Program-made: the position numbers and the translations under genes
The notes under the pieces: model-generated
What the model was told of the DNA's origin: nothing
The model's database searches: none
Seen by the model: the letters and a program-made list of their open reading frames with translations, nothing else
Shown: one piece after another, positions 21,401 to 34,345 of the stretch
Layout of the letters: each line of letters begins with the position of its first letter
Position numbering within the stretch: the stretch's first letter is position 1
Assembly (NCBI GenBank): GCA_051453625.1
Contig: JBOZIK010000001.1
Coordinates: 189,516,798 to 189,580,797 of the forward strand
Origin: Welwitschia mirabilis
Taxonomy: Eukaryota > Gnetophyta > Gnetopsida > Welwitschiales
Length of the DNA: 64,000 bases
Direction: 5' to 3'

Positions 21401-24223
21401 CTTGTCGGGCTGGGCATGAGGATCAAATTATTCAAGTTACCACATGAGTATTAAAAACGATGATTACACTAAAAATTGTCATTGCATTTTTATTTGTTTC
21501 CTAATGAATGACTAGAATGTAAATCATGATTTAGATGTATTTGCACATTTTTGTCAAAAGATTTACTATCTTTCATTTTCCATGATAACTTTATTCACAA
21601 ATATCAAGAAAACTAATCAAACTATGGGACAAACCTTAAGCTATATTTTTAGTTTTTTGGAGGCCAACAGTTTGCAATTCCTCTATATAGTAATGACATA
21701 CTAAAGATACATTTAATTTTTTAATCAATATTAAGAATTACAAATATAAATTTGTCATCTCCAAATCCTAGAATCCAAAACTACATGAAGATCTATTGCA
21801 TCTTAATTGCGACTATATTTTTTACTATGTGAAAAAAAACCTACAAATAGAAATGACCCTAAGCATTTTAAAGGAATAGCATAGTGTAAATAATTTTCAA
21901 TAACTGTATCAAACTATAATTTATACTTGCAAATTAGTATGTATTAATGCTTTAGACTATTAGAATATTCTTTACAATCTAATTCAAGTGTAAGTATCAA
22001 TGATGCTTAGTTAACTTAGTTTACATTATAATTACTTAGGCTAAAGTAGGCTACCAAATTCAGCTAGAAGAGGTTGTTAAGGAATATGCCCTAATTTCAT
22101 AACGTATGTATACATAGAGACATGTGGATGCACACACATTATAACATATAGTTAATACTAAATCATACATTTTATAATAAAGTACATAATTATTAACTAA
22201 AGTAATAGAGCTATCATAAATAATAAAGAAGTCTTTGTTCCAAGAAGGGAAACAATAAATGTCTCAATCAAAAACTAATCAAAATATCATGATGTTTAAT
22301 GAATAGAGTATAGAGAAGATTTCAACAATTATGGTTAAGTAGTTAAAACTTAATATATCACATAACATTAAAATCTATATGATGTATCATAAGCTATTCC
22401 AAAACTGTAATGTGTGATCTTTTGTACTATGAGAGACAACTCTAAATGTTATGTATGAGTTATAAGTTGAATTTGAAGGGTCCTTAGACACTTCTTAAGT
22501 AATGGTATGGTAGTTTAACTAGTTGAATACTTCACCTTCCATGTAGGATATAATGGATTTAAAGCTTTGGATGTTTTACTTAGCACATTCTTAGACCTTA
22601 GGCATAATTAAATCATTCGTTTAGGTAATTTTGGTGGTTTAACTCTAATGGAGATTTAACCACTAAAAGTTTTGAGTTTGGAATCCCCACCTTTAAATAG
22701 TTCCTAGATATTATGATGCTAACTTACCAGTAAAGAATTAACTTTAAAAATTGTAATTTATCTTTTATATTTTAGTTATACTTAAGGGGTTTATGAGCCT
22801 AATAAAGACATTTGGATGAGATGGTAAATGCTTAAAGCTACACTACATATAGTTCCTCTTTCTTCTCATGGATATATGAATATCATCTCACTCTATTATT
22901 TAACATTAATTAACTCATGCTTACAAGTTTCCACGTATTCCTTTTAAGCATTAATTTATAATACTTGTACTTTAGGTAATAAAGCATTTAGTAATGTTGT
23001 TATCAAATCATTATAACATCATGGTGATATTTCATATTTATCTTAAATAATGAATTAATCATGATTATTATTTATGTTTTTATTGTTTTTCTAACTTTTA
23101 AAATTTATTTATTATTGAGGCATTTTATAGTTAATAAGCATTTTTGTGTTTATATTATTATATGAAATAAAAGAAGTTTGCAATCATCAAGTTATTGATG
23201 TGAACAATTAGCTATTATAATTATAAAATTATGATCTGTTATGTTATGCTAATTATTGTAATTTTAATTCATTATTTCACATTGCTATTGCACAAACCCA
23301 TTTTCCATATTTATAGAGTTAATTTTAACCTTTTTCTTACTCTCAGTTTCACAATTGTAATCATATGATTTAGAATGAAAATATTCATTCTATTCAATCA
23401 AATTTGGATTTTGTTATTGTTAATTAGTGCAATTAGTGATAAATATCTTTAGATCTACATTTCATTTTTTTTAACTTTATTTAAACATAGAATTACAATT
23501 ACCACATTAAATTTATTAATGTTTAAGGTAAAAAAGCTATAGTTCAAAAATGTGATAATATCTTTAAAAATGAAATATTGAAAGGTTACTATAAGTTAAT
23601 ATAAACTTAAATAAAATATTAAAATTTATTATGAAGACTTGAGATATATTTCATCTTTCCTCTTCCTTATTCTTTCATAAAATATGATATTTTCTACGTT
23701 AATCATCCTTTTACCATGCACTTGTTACTCAACATGTGTAAACCTAACTTAATTAGATCCTTAAAAATAGGTTAGAATTTAAATATTCCCTTATATATAT
23801 TAATACAAAAACAATTCAATCATAAGAAGTACATTCAAGTATTATGGAAGCAATAGGATTAAGAAATAGCACTACTACATACTTAGTAAATGTGAGATTG
23901 ATTAAGTAGTACTACGTAGATATATTTACCACATTCTTCCTTACAATTACTATCTAATCATGATTTTGAATAATGTTTTATAACAATTAAAAATGAAAAT
24001 AGATATCTTTAGAATTTATTTTTTTTAACTTATGTTAATGAACTTAGCATAAGAATTGCCATAATTAAATAGATGTTAGGAATGTAAATAAGATTTTCAA
24101 CTAATATTTGTCATTAACCTTCGTTCCATAGCTATAAGTATTATAAGAAAATATCCATAATAGTATAATTAAATAAAAACTCATGTTAACATACTAGTTA
24201 TATTATCATTACTATATAATAGC
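21401..24223. other. Unassigned, with one LTR-like start
   Basis: At 22075 the plus strand reads tgttaaggaatatgcccta, similar to the opening of a common plant copia LTR. I could not find its end or a partner. The rest shows no domain. A segment at 22591-22628 is the inverted partner of 19713-19750. Confidence 0.3.
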
Positions 24224-24526
24224 ATGGTGAGTGGGCATATTCCACCTCCATCCATCACTTTTATACCATATTTTTATGTTTTATCCTATACTGACTTCAT
24301 ACCCCTATACTCACTTACACACTCCCATCTCATTTTATTGTGTACTATCATTTCATATTATACATATATCTACACACTTCCATATTATCCTTTCCTCTCA
24401 TCCTCATCTGTATCAATAATGTCCAAAAGTCCTCGGTCCTTCCTTTATCACTGTTGGGCCCTCCGGAGAGTCTCCATCCACCATGAAAGTGTGTAGATAT
24501 GAAAGTGCGGGAAAGAAGAGGAGCAC
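24224..24526 (+). other. Pyrimidine-rich stretch before the repeat copy
   Basis: The region is rich in C and T (actcccatctc, cctttcctctcatcc) and carries two overlapping 62-90 codon frames that look like composition effects. It becomes CpG-bearing from about 24430. Plant leaders and promoters can look like this, but I see no clear gene. Confidence 0.25.
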
Positions 24527-25081
24527 ATCACAGGATGCACAGGGCGTTAACAAAAGAGGCACGCGGGAGATCACAAGAACACAGAGAAGGGAAACACAGC
24601 GACGTAGCAGAGAAAAGAGGGGACAAAGTTGACAAGCAGAAAGCGACGCTAGCAGAATGCCACGTGGAGAAGAAAAACAAAAACACTCTGCATGATCTGA
24701 GACGGCACACGCACAAGGATGCTGTAGATTTTTCTATTACTTCAGGTTTTTATTTTTAACCTTCAATGAATGGTGTAGATTTATTAAGCTTTAAAAATGG
24801 TATTGTATCTCTTCTTCATGAGTGTTCATAAATTGAAAACCTTTGATTCGATCATTGTATTGTTTTTGTTAGTCTTCGCTAGATACATTTGTTTGATATT
24901 TACATATTTTCTAATGCAAATTAAAATGATAAAATTCTATGTTTAGTTTCATAATCTTTGGATTTTAATTTTAACAAATCTTTTCCCTTATTTTCACCCT
25001 TGTTTCATTATAATCTTTGGCTTAGATTTTATCATTTTGATAGATGGTGTAAATTCCATTTATCGATATTTTTGATTCAAA

Positions 25082-25128
<47 letters not shown>

Positions 25129-25355
25129 CTCATTTTCCTTAAAAGAAAACCCTAGGATAATGCTATTATCAAATAATTTAGTTTCTAGATTTTATTTCAA
25201 AAACTATACCCATTTTTATTTAGAAGCCTTCAAAATTTTAACTAGAATTAGTCATTATTTTTAATTAAAATATAAATGTGTTAATATATTCCAAAAGCAT
25301 AGACATTCATTGAATTATAATCATAAGTTTGCAAGGGGAAAAACAACATCGTTAA
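24527..25355. repeat. Interspersed repeat, copy 1 (CpG-retaining)
   Basis: It aligns along its length with 51531-52600 in the same orientation. The left part keeps CpG sites (cacgcggg, cagcgacgtag, aagcgacgctag), where copy 2 has TpG, CpA or other bases. The centre carries a (TA)n tract at the place where copy 2 has (CA)n. The right boundary is near gaattataatcataag. The 86-codon frame at 24499-24759 is not preserved in copy 2. The class of element is unknown. Confidence 0.85.
25086..25127. repeat. (TA)n microsatellite
   Basis: About 20 TA units inside repeat copy 1. Confidence 0.98.
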
Positions 25356-25959
25356 CAGTTTTGACACTAGAAGGAGGATAGACTTTGTGTGTCCTTGTAG
25401 AATCAACCTCTTTATGTCCATGGGCACTTGACATAGATAGTCTTATCTCTTTGGAGAAGAATATAAACAACTTATTCAATGAGGTTTATCTCAACTTTCA
25501 TTACATCAACTTGATCTAGTCCTTCAGTATAGGTGATTTTGGGAAGCCTTTTTAGATAACCCAAGTATAATAATTAGACAACTAGTTGTTAAAAAACTTG
25601 GCTTAGACCCAAAGACAATGACAAACAATGAAAAAAAGATAACACCTAAGAAAAGCAAGGTAGAAATGAAGCTTGAGAAACTAGTAATAGGGCATATGAA
25701 GAACATGAGTTTCATAATGAAGATACATAGATGCAGATCATTGAAAACATTTTGGACAACAACCTAAAGAAGTAAAAGAAATTTGAATCCCATTTCCTTG
25801 AATTTTTCCAAATAAAGGAAATTAACAAACAATTCAAACACCATACAAGAGGTGAAGAAAAACCAAAAGAAATCCTATTATCAGTGATGATGTCTTCAAT
25901 GACTCCATAGATGAAAAATAAGCTAAAAAGGAGAAATCCCAAATGAAATCAACTGAGTT

Positions 25960-27600
25960 TAACATGTTTTGGAAAGAAATCAACAATATAAGACAAGGCC
26001 TCCAAATTTAAAAAAAAAAAAATTGTATCTTGAAATAGATTTCAATGATACACCAATTCATCCTTTTGTTCCTTGCAAAATCATTTTTCCTAGTGAAATG
26101 TTAAACTTTGAGAAGTTCATGAGTGTCAAAGACCCCATTACACATGTTAGAAACTATAAACATGCATTTCACACAAAGAAACTACAATCTGTCATCTTTT
26201 CTATTAATCTTTAAAGAGATAAATCCTTGAATGGTACTATAGGATACTCGCCCATTCAATCACAAGCCTAAAACAACTATTGGAAATGTTTGTATAACAT
26301 TACTTGATAAACATCTCAAAACACATGACATTAGACACTTTGACAACAATGTGAGAATAGTTTAAAGAATTAATACAATAATGTACATGATGATGGAGGA
26401 TCATTACCTTTTAACTAGAAATCCCCTTCATAAATTCTGATATGGCATACCTCTTTGCTAAGTTGTGCATTTCATATGTTTTAGAATATTTAAGAATGCA
26501 ATCATTTAAAACCTTTAAACATGCCATCAAATTAGTAAAAAGAATTGAAGTTGCAAAAAGAGAAAAAGAGCTATTAGATATGATAACTCATCATAGGGTA
26601 AACTATAAAGGAAAAATAATAATAGTAATGAAAAGGTAAACAAACCAAAGAATATCATAATAGTTAGTCAACCTTCTCAACTAACTTATCCTCCTTAACC
26701 AAACTATTCACCTTAACTAATGGGTAATCTAATAATGCAAAAAATTCCACCTCAAACTTCATTTTCTCCATGTGCTTTTGCATTTTATCTAGTCTTAGGA
26801 CAATCATATTATCCATCTCCTTGATCGATGAAAGATTTACAACAAACATAGAATTTAGAACAACCATCTCAAATTCAACAATAGGCATATGCAATGCAAA
26901 ATTAAGATTAAGATAGATTTTAAAATTCAAATTTAATTCAAAGATCTAAGAGGAATTTAATAAAATTAAATATACCATTGACAAAAATCCTATCAACTTT
27001 ATTAAAAAAAGGGGGACAATTCAATTATATCTAGTCAAACCAAATGATGCTAATGCCCCAAAACTAAAGGATTATGACAAGTCAAAGTACTATAAATACC
27101 ATAGAATTAGGGGTTAGCATACTAAAAACATGCTTCAACTTCAAACATATTATTTAAGAAATCACTGAAAATAAGAGAAACATTAAGTTTGACATGATCC
27201 TTGCTACTGCAAATGAGTAGCTGAAAATTTACAAAAACCCTTTTCCTTCTTAGCCTTCTATATTACAATCACCATAAAATGTAGTAGTTCAAAAAGACAA
27301 TTCTTGTTATACAATTTTTGTCATCTAAGATTAACTTGTAAAGCCTTTGGAACAAATTATTCAAGAATCATTGGTTCAAATGAAACACATCCAAAATTGA
27401 CCTAATCCTCAAATTAAAGGACAATCATAGTTTCATGCCTCTATAGTAGAGAAAGTATATCATTATCTTTCCTTATTAATCAAATCCTCTAAGCCTCATA
27501 GAGAAGCATTTGAAAGATTATGTAAAGAAGGACTAATACTAGAATTACCTCCAAAACAAAAACCTACCTAAAAGAAGGTAAAAACATAGAAAAGTATGAA
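25960..27600 (+). pseudogene. Ty3/gypsy gag region, decayed
   Basis: From about 26050 the plus strand reads like the retrotransposon gag domain: F-P-S-E-M-L-N-F-E-K-F, then K-D-P-I-T-H-V-R-N-Y-K, then a broken S-L-N-G-T-I stretch (from S-L-x-G-x-A-x-x-W-Y). At 27082-27141 it reads K-Y-Y-K-Y-H-R-I-R-G then stop then H-T-K-N-M, matching Y-C-K-x-H-R-x-x-G-H-x-T-x-x-C with the first Cys now Tyr. A third block at about 27450-27560 (S-K-P-H-R-E-A-F-E-R-L, L-P-P-K-Q-K-P-T) resembles the gag-protease linker of this family. Two open pieces, 25969-26214 and 26442-26639, lie in it. No pol follows directly. Confidence 0.7.
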
Positions 27601-27616
27601 AGCTTCTTATTGCAAA

Positions 27617-27938
27617 CATTACTAAAAATATAGGCTTTAAAAGCATTTATTTTAATAAATGGCTTAAGTATAAAGCTTTTTAAGGTGTTTATTTTAATAA
27701 ATGTCTTAAACAAAGCTAACAAAAACCTTTTTAAGTTATTTGTTTAAACAAACTCTTTAAAAACCCTTTTGAATTCTTTGTAAGAAGTTTATAAATAGAA
27801 CAACTTAATAATAAGGTATGTATTATAGTAAACGCCTTAAATATTCTAAGTTGTTAAGGTGTTTATTAAATGAATGTCTTAAATAATTTTAGTTTTTAAG
27901 GCATTTACTAAAAGAATGCCTTGATATTTTTAGTAACA
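27617..27938. mobile_element. Small CACTA-like non-autonomous DNA element
   Basis: The left end cattactaaaaatat and the inverse of the right end (tgttactaaaaatat) match at 13 of 15 bases. They resemble a CACTACTAAAAATAT terminus after C-to-T change. The interior is a run of imperfect inverted units of the type aaggygtttattttaataaaygycttaaa, as in CACTA subterminal repeats. I could not confirm a 3-base target duplication. Confidence 0.45.
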
Positions 27939-27975
27939 TAGTTATTAAAATATTCTTTGTGCTTAAAAGAATCAA

Positions 27976-28660
27976 ATGTTTACCTCCAAAGTTAGGTGGA
28001 TCTTCAGTGGAAGATGCAAATTGAAGTTCTTTAGCTTCTTCTCAAGATTTTATTGCATAAAATCTTTAAAAAATCAGGCATTAGTTGCTATTAATGAGAA
28101 AGAGTATGTTGAAAGAATCAAGAAAAATGGAAGTGAGATTTTAGAAATGAATAATGGAAAGAACCCTAGCCCTACTTTAAGTAATGTCTAAAATAATCAA
28201 GGGAGATGAAAGTAAAATTTTAGAGATGAATAATGGAAGGAACCCAAGCTCTATTTCAAGTAATGCTGGTTATGAACTTGACAGTAGCTCTTATAATCTG
28301 AGTAGTTCTTCTAGCTTGAGTAGCCATCCCTCCACACATGCCATAAAAGGCTGTTACACATCAGTGTTATGTGTTCCACTTTGGATCGTGCACTCAAGGC
28401 TGGTGCTACCATTACTTTGGACTTGATCATTAGATGGCTAAATCCTACATTGGCTTCTTAAGAGTGGAAAAAAGAAGAAAAGAGGAAAATAAGTTTTGCA
28501 TTAAAGTCATAGAGAATCTTTATAGCTCTTCCAGAGAGTTTCTAATGTGTGATTCAAATTTGGTTTTGTTTTTTATGTTGTTTTTGATATTTTTCAATCT
28601 TTGTAATGCCTACAGTTGGCTTGAGGAAGAGGGAGGGCCTTACTAATGGTCAAGAATTTA
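27976..28660 (+). pseudogene. Unrecognised set of overlapping frames
   Basis: Three consecutive open pieces (27976-28191, 28184-28426, 28434-28646) cover the region. The first two owe their similarity to a 79-base tandem duplication: both carry a K-I-L-E-M-N-N-G-R-N-P-S-like stretch. Since 79 is not a multiple of three, the duplication shifts the frame. A Ser-rich stretch follows near 28280-28330. I do not recognise a family. It may be a broken host gene exon or transposon ORF. Confidence 0.3.
28117..28274. repeat. 79-base tandem duplication, two copies
   Basis: The unit starting atcaagaaaaatggaag at 28117 recurs at 28196 with mostly transition differences. Confidence 0.85.
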
Positions 28661-31600
28661 TGGTGAAGCTTGAAAGTTTGAAATCTAAAAACTAGCAAGA
28701 ATCCAAGGGTTTGATGATGCCCATGAGGAAGGCTATGGTTGGAAAGAACCATCAGGCAACAAAATGTCAAACTCTAAGGTGCCAAGCATTCCTCACACTT
28801 GTTCAACTTCAAAGAAGTCTTTAGATGCTATTTTTTCACACCAATATCCAAAGCAACCCCTTACAACACTTTTGAGAAAGTGACATGTATGGTTATATGG
28901 TATTTGAAGATCCTTTCTTGCATGATTTGTTATCATTAGATGTTACAAATGATTTTTGGTGAAAATCTATTATAGGTTAAGACTAATGATGCCAATTACG
29001 TTTTGATTACCATGAATGTTCTTAGTAGTGCTAGGCTATTAAGATTTCTTACTGTTTTTGATGATATTATACAAAAAATAATAAAGGTTATTTTTAAATC
29101 ATATGCTTGAAAGGACAGGCTCCCTGTTCTAGGTAGAATATCAAATAGTTTGAGCTCTACTATGCCAATGTGGGATATGAATGTTTTTTTTTGTGTATTA
29201 GATATTTCGTTAATATCTTGGTTTAGAACATTATATATTAATAAATGTGTTATAGTTTTGTGTCTTCTTACACTCATTCCATCCTCCATATTCTCATAAG
29301 AAAAGAAAAGGTAGGGATAAAAAAAAGAAGGAAAATTTATAATTCTTAACAAAGTGTTGTCATTTATAATTATATTATTTTTAGAAACAATTTCTTATCT
29401 TAAAAGCCATTTGATTGATTCATATATTTTCCTCCTCCATAGCATCATAATGAAACAAAGTTTTTATAGCACTTAAAAAATATTGTTTTCATTTACATTT
29501 TGAGTTCTCTGAAATAAGATGAGTATTCTTGTGAGGAAAAATTCATGTACTTTTCTTCACAGTGTTAAGACATGTCTAGGGATGTTTCCCTATGTTCATC
29601 ATGACTTGTTTTAAACTTAGGAATTCACAATCATTGAAGCATTTTCAAGGGAAATGTCCTGATTGCATGCTGTCTTTATTATATGGAATTTATAATTATT
29701 TCCATTAGTAAATAAGCATGATATCTTGCATTTGTAGGAGAGACAATAATGCACAGGCTAGTCCTTGGTGGATTTCACTATAAGCATAGACAAAGATTTC
29801 ATAGAGGATTACACTAAGTTAAGCTAAGATGAAAACATATATCTTGGACATGTTAGAAATGGCACTATAGTATACATAACATTGGATGAAGTGGAGATAG
29901 TCATCTTGAGCCTATTTGATGGTTTTAGTGGCCAACATAAAGTGATGAAGTAGTGCACATTAGTAGCATTGATGATGAGTTAGCTTGTATAAAAGGTTGT
30001 GTAACTACATTTAAAGAAGAAAAGTTCAAACTGTGGAGATAGGGTTGCACTACTATGGGTAAGGCTTACAAAATTAATGATGATAAGTCAAAGCTTTACA
30101 CTACAAGGAGATGGAGGCATTACATGGAATTATAGTAAAGAAGGTGATGGTGTGAGAGAGTTGATTAGAGAAAGTGATGTTAGAGAGATTAATGGTGTAG
30201 AGAACAACATTAGAGTTACTAAGGCTGGTTGGTAGTCTTGGTAGTAAAATTGTAAGATCTTGATATTTTTCAGCCTGTTGTAATCCATTTAACATTGTTG
30301 TATATAAAATCCTTGTAGTAAAGATGACTAGACTAGTATTTCACATCAAATGTTAAATGGCATGAATTAAATTGCTAAATTGATTTTGTATAGTATAATT
30401 TGATGTGGGACAAATGCTTGATGGTAAAGCAATGTTGGAATGTTGTATTACTATGTGTAAATATATGAAGTCCATGGTCAAAAAGGGGATTTGAGTTTGT
30501 AAAATAAAAAAGTCCATCATCAAAGATGATGATGTTGTGATAGAAGAGGATCCCTGAAATGGTGGGAAGGCAGGATTATTTTTATCACTATTTCTTTCTC
30601 CATGTTCACTTTGAATTCCTTTAGTCTTTATACACAACTTTGAATTAATAATGTTAAATAGATTATAATTAAAAATAATAGAATCCATTTTTTTAAACAT
30701 CAACAAAGTATTTACTCTTTTATACTATCCTATAGAACCCACTAAATATTGATGATAATGATTAATGTTTATATGCATAGTCAAAGGTAAAGCACCTTAT
30801 TATTTTTATTGACAACCTTTGTTTCTCTTTAATTTTATCTAGTTCAATACCATAACATTTCTTTTTCTTCTCTACTCTATTTCATACTTGTTGAAGCAAA
30901 GGCTAGATCTAAGTACTTCCTAAGTTGTCTTCATCTATAATGCAATGCTTAGTCTTCTTTACTTATCTAGGTAATATGAGCACCACACCCTTATCCATTA
31001 CATTCTTTATTTTTTATCATTATAGTTGTATTTACTATTATAATAGGCCTCTATCTGAAATCACACTTTTTAGTTAATTTACTACCATGTAATAATAGAT
31101 GCTGAAAATTCCAGGAGAAAACATGAGTAATTTAGGTAAAAGTAGAACTATTTTGAATATAGTTTTTAACATAGCAATAATTAGAGCTTATCTTCTATCT
31201 CTTCACATAATAATGATGTCTATTGTAGCTGATGATGTCCATACTACTTGGACTTGGTGTTGTCTCTAAGCTTATCTTGTAGGTTAGAAATGGGTTGCTT
31301 CAGGCCCAAAGAGGGCATGCTTCATTAACACTCTATAGTGTTTTTGTTTATTATATGCTTAAATTTCTTTTTACAAGTATAACCATAACCATATCCAATT
31401 TATGTATTCTAATGTATAAATTTCTTTTTATAATTCTGATTTGACTTTTTTTAAAGCCATGTCCATGATCTTTAGAGACATGTAGAGTAAAGTGTAATCC
31501 TTGGATAAGATACGCATTCTAAAATGTTTAAAAAGTAATCTTAGAATGTCCATGATAATATTATATCTTACCTATGTGTAAATTATTTTGTGGAGGTTGT

Positions 31601-32225
31601 TACAATATCCACTAACATTCATAGGCCTAAACAAATGCGTATGTTAAAGAAATTAAAAATTACTTTATATAAGTTTAATGTAAATAAGAAATAATTATGA
31701 TATAGAGTTGGTTTTGAAATGCTAATGTTTTTAAAAAGTAAAAGGGACTTAGGAATTTTTGAGAAATATTTGGATTTTAAAAATATATAAAGCAAGATTA
31801 GGTGTAGAAGGGGATGATAGTAGTTCACACAATCTTTCGATGAATACCCACTTCAGAAATGTTGGTTGTATATTGAGTTATTTGGCTATGACATGCCAAA
31901 TCGCCTCTACACTAAGGACACACTTAACCCATAATTAACACTCTAATGCATTTTCTTACACTTAAATGCTTGAGTCATACTCGATTGTTAAACATAGTGA
32001 TTACTCTTAGGTTAAGGTTGTAGTTGCCCGTTAGAATTTTAGTTAGTATTTGGTATTGAAGATTAGTATCCTATATTGCCATTATGATTGGAGGGTAAAG
32101 TCTTTCTTTAAGGGTAATTAGGCTTGCTTAGATTCTTACCTTAAGGATTAATATCATATTATTACTTTAAGGTTCGAAGTCTTCCTTATGTTGCTTACAC
32201 CTTTAAACATTATTTATTGTAAGGC
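28661..32225. other. Unassigned sequence
   Basis: Open pieces of 64-118 codons on the minus strand (28996-29352, 30101-30295, 30353-30706, 31619-31828) show no domain and have no supporting context. No transposon end was recognised. Confidence 0.35.
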
Positions 32226-32345
32226 TCAAATAGGAAACCACAAACAACATCAAAATCATTGATTTCAAATCCATCAAAATTAGAGATGGCTAAACATACT
32301 TCATGATAAATTACTTTGATTTACAATATATGATTCTAAATTTCG
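32226..32345. repeat. Dispersed direct repeat, copy A
   Basis: About 115 bases containing acaacatcaaaatcattgat match copy B at 36880-36985. The shared part starts at ctcaaatag and ends near the taatatataac/gatttacaatat block. Confidence 0.75.
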
Positions 32346-33726
32346 ATTCAACAAAAGAAAATCCAATGTAAAATGTCACCATTAATGCCAAACAATGATA
32401 ATAATATCTACCATTGCTAAGGCATTTCAAATTAAAGTGTAACTTAATCTTCCTTATTTGACCTGTGTCTCAGAACAAGCACTTGTAATGGATGTTTTCT
32501 TATTGGATATTGTATTTAGTTTTGGATATTGTATTATAAAGAATTGAAGATGGGTATGCTTACATTTGTCTTTAGAATTTCTAGCATTTCCATATCATCT
32601 AGTATTTTCAGCACATAATTATTGATCTTAACAAATAAGACATTCTAATTTTGAGAATGCCAACATACATAAGGATTAGTAGTGCCTCAGTTCCTAAGAA
32701 AATGAATGGTAAGAATTTTTTCTCTTATTTGTTTTTTTTTCATCCTTCCTATGCTGTTATCAATAGTGTACAAGTATAAGCATTGTGTAGCAACCTAAAA
32801 TTTTTCATATCCTCTATCATCTCTTCACATCATTATATAAGCCCTTAACATTAGAGACCTTAACAAGAGTACTACATATTAATGTTATGGGTTGTAAGTG
32901 TCTCTTCTTCATTTCAAAAATTAAGCCTTCTATTTTTTGTACTTAATTAGCTTTCACAAGAGCACAAAGTAAGCAATTATAAATTGAGACACAAACATAC
33001 AACCATTCATCTCCATTTTAGATAAAATGATGAGGGATTCTTTGAATAGTTATTCATCAAAAAAGATTTTAATTAAAGAAGAAAATATGTCCAAAGCTGA
33101 GAGCTCCAAAACATCTTTTGCATTTTGTGACTTTTATTAACAATAGTTACAAGAAAGGAACAAGTTGTGAAATTATATTTGATGCTTTTCCTTTCCATTT
33201 CCTTGAGGATTCTCTAGCTATTATCATATTTGTTGTATTTTAAAAATCTCCAAATCAATGTGTTAAAAGCATGAGTGTGATTATAAGTTGCTTCACCCTG
33301 CTAAGACATCCATAAGCTATTATCATCATTGAGAAGCTAGCATGTGGCATGGACCTGGAAAATACTAGATGATATGAACCTGCAAAAGGAGCCAAACAAA
33401 AATGCTAAAAATACTAGATAATATGGACTTAGAAAGCATTAAAGATAGGTGTGTTCACATGACTTCTTGTTTTTTAACTTGCTTGAATATTATTTGACCA
33501 GATACATGTTTCTGTATCTAGATTCTTATCATAATCCTAATTGATTACCTCCTCTTCAAGTTGAACATGCATAAATTATGTTTTTCTACCTTGCTTGCAT
33601 AATACTTTATGAAAAGCACATTTTGTAATAAAAGCTACTGTAATAGAGTTATATTTTGATAACTTTCCATCATGTTTCAGAAATTAATAAAAAAGAGACA
33701 TTTAGTAACCCCTTAGAAAATGTTCA
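32346..33726. other. Unassigned sequence with a small duplication
   Basis: An aatactagatgatatg block at 33361 recurs at 33410. Nothing else was recognised before the gap. Confidence 0.4.
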
Positions 33727-34345
33727 NNNNNNNNNNNNNNNNNNNNNNNNNNNNNNNNNNNNNNNNNNNNNNNNNNNNNNNNNNNNNNNNNNNNNNNNNN
33801 NNNNNNNNNNNNNNNNNNNNNNNNNNNNNNNNNNNNNNNNNNNNNNNNNNNNNNNNNNNNNNNNNNNNNNNNNNNNNNNNNNNNNNNNNNNNNNNNNNNN
33901 NNNNNNNNNNNNNNNNNNNNNNNNNNNNNNNNNNNNNNNNNNNNNNNNNNNNNNNNNNNNNNNNNNNNNNNNNNNNNNNNNNNNNNNNNNNNNNNNNNNN
34001 NNNNNNNNNNNNNNNNNNNNNNNNNNNNNNNNNNNNNNNNNNNNNNNNNNNNNNNNNNNNNNNNNNNNNNNNNNNNNNNNNNNNNNNNNNNNNNNNNNNN
34101 NNNNNNNNNNNNNNNNNNNNNNNNNNNNNNNNNNNNNNNNNNNNNNNNNNNNNNNNNNNNNNNNNNNNNNNNNNNNNNNNNNNNNNNNNNNNNNNNNNNN
34201 NNNNNNNNNNNNNNNNNNNNNNNNNNNNNNNNNNNNNNNNNNNNNNNNNNNNNNNNNNNNNNNNNNNNNNNNNNNNNNNNNNNNNNNNNNNNNNNNNNNN
34301 NNNNNNNNNNNNNNNNNNNNNNNNNNNNNNNNNNNNNNNNNNNNN
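33727..34345. other. Assembly gap (619 N) with overlapping flanks
   Basis: The sequence before the gap ends ccttagaaaatgttca and the sequence after it begins caccttagaaaatgttca. The flanks therefore share 16 bases or more. Frames spanning the gap are artefacts. Confidence 0.99.

Noticed and set aside
24499-24759. 86-codon plus frame as a gene
   Set aside because: The homologous copy at 51.5 kb does not preserve the frame, and the residues are highly skewed.
26664-26930. 88-codon minus frame
   Set aside because: It lies antisense in a gypsy gag region and resembles nothing; taken as chance.
28996-29352. 118-codon minus frame as a gene
   Set aside because: No domain, no signal for splicing or promoter, and composition follows the AT-rich background.
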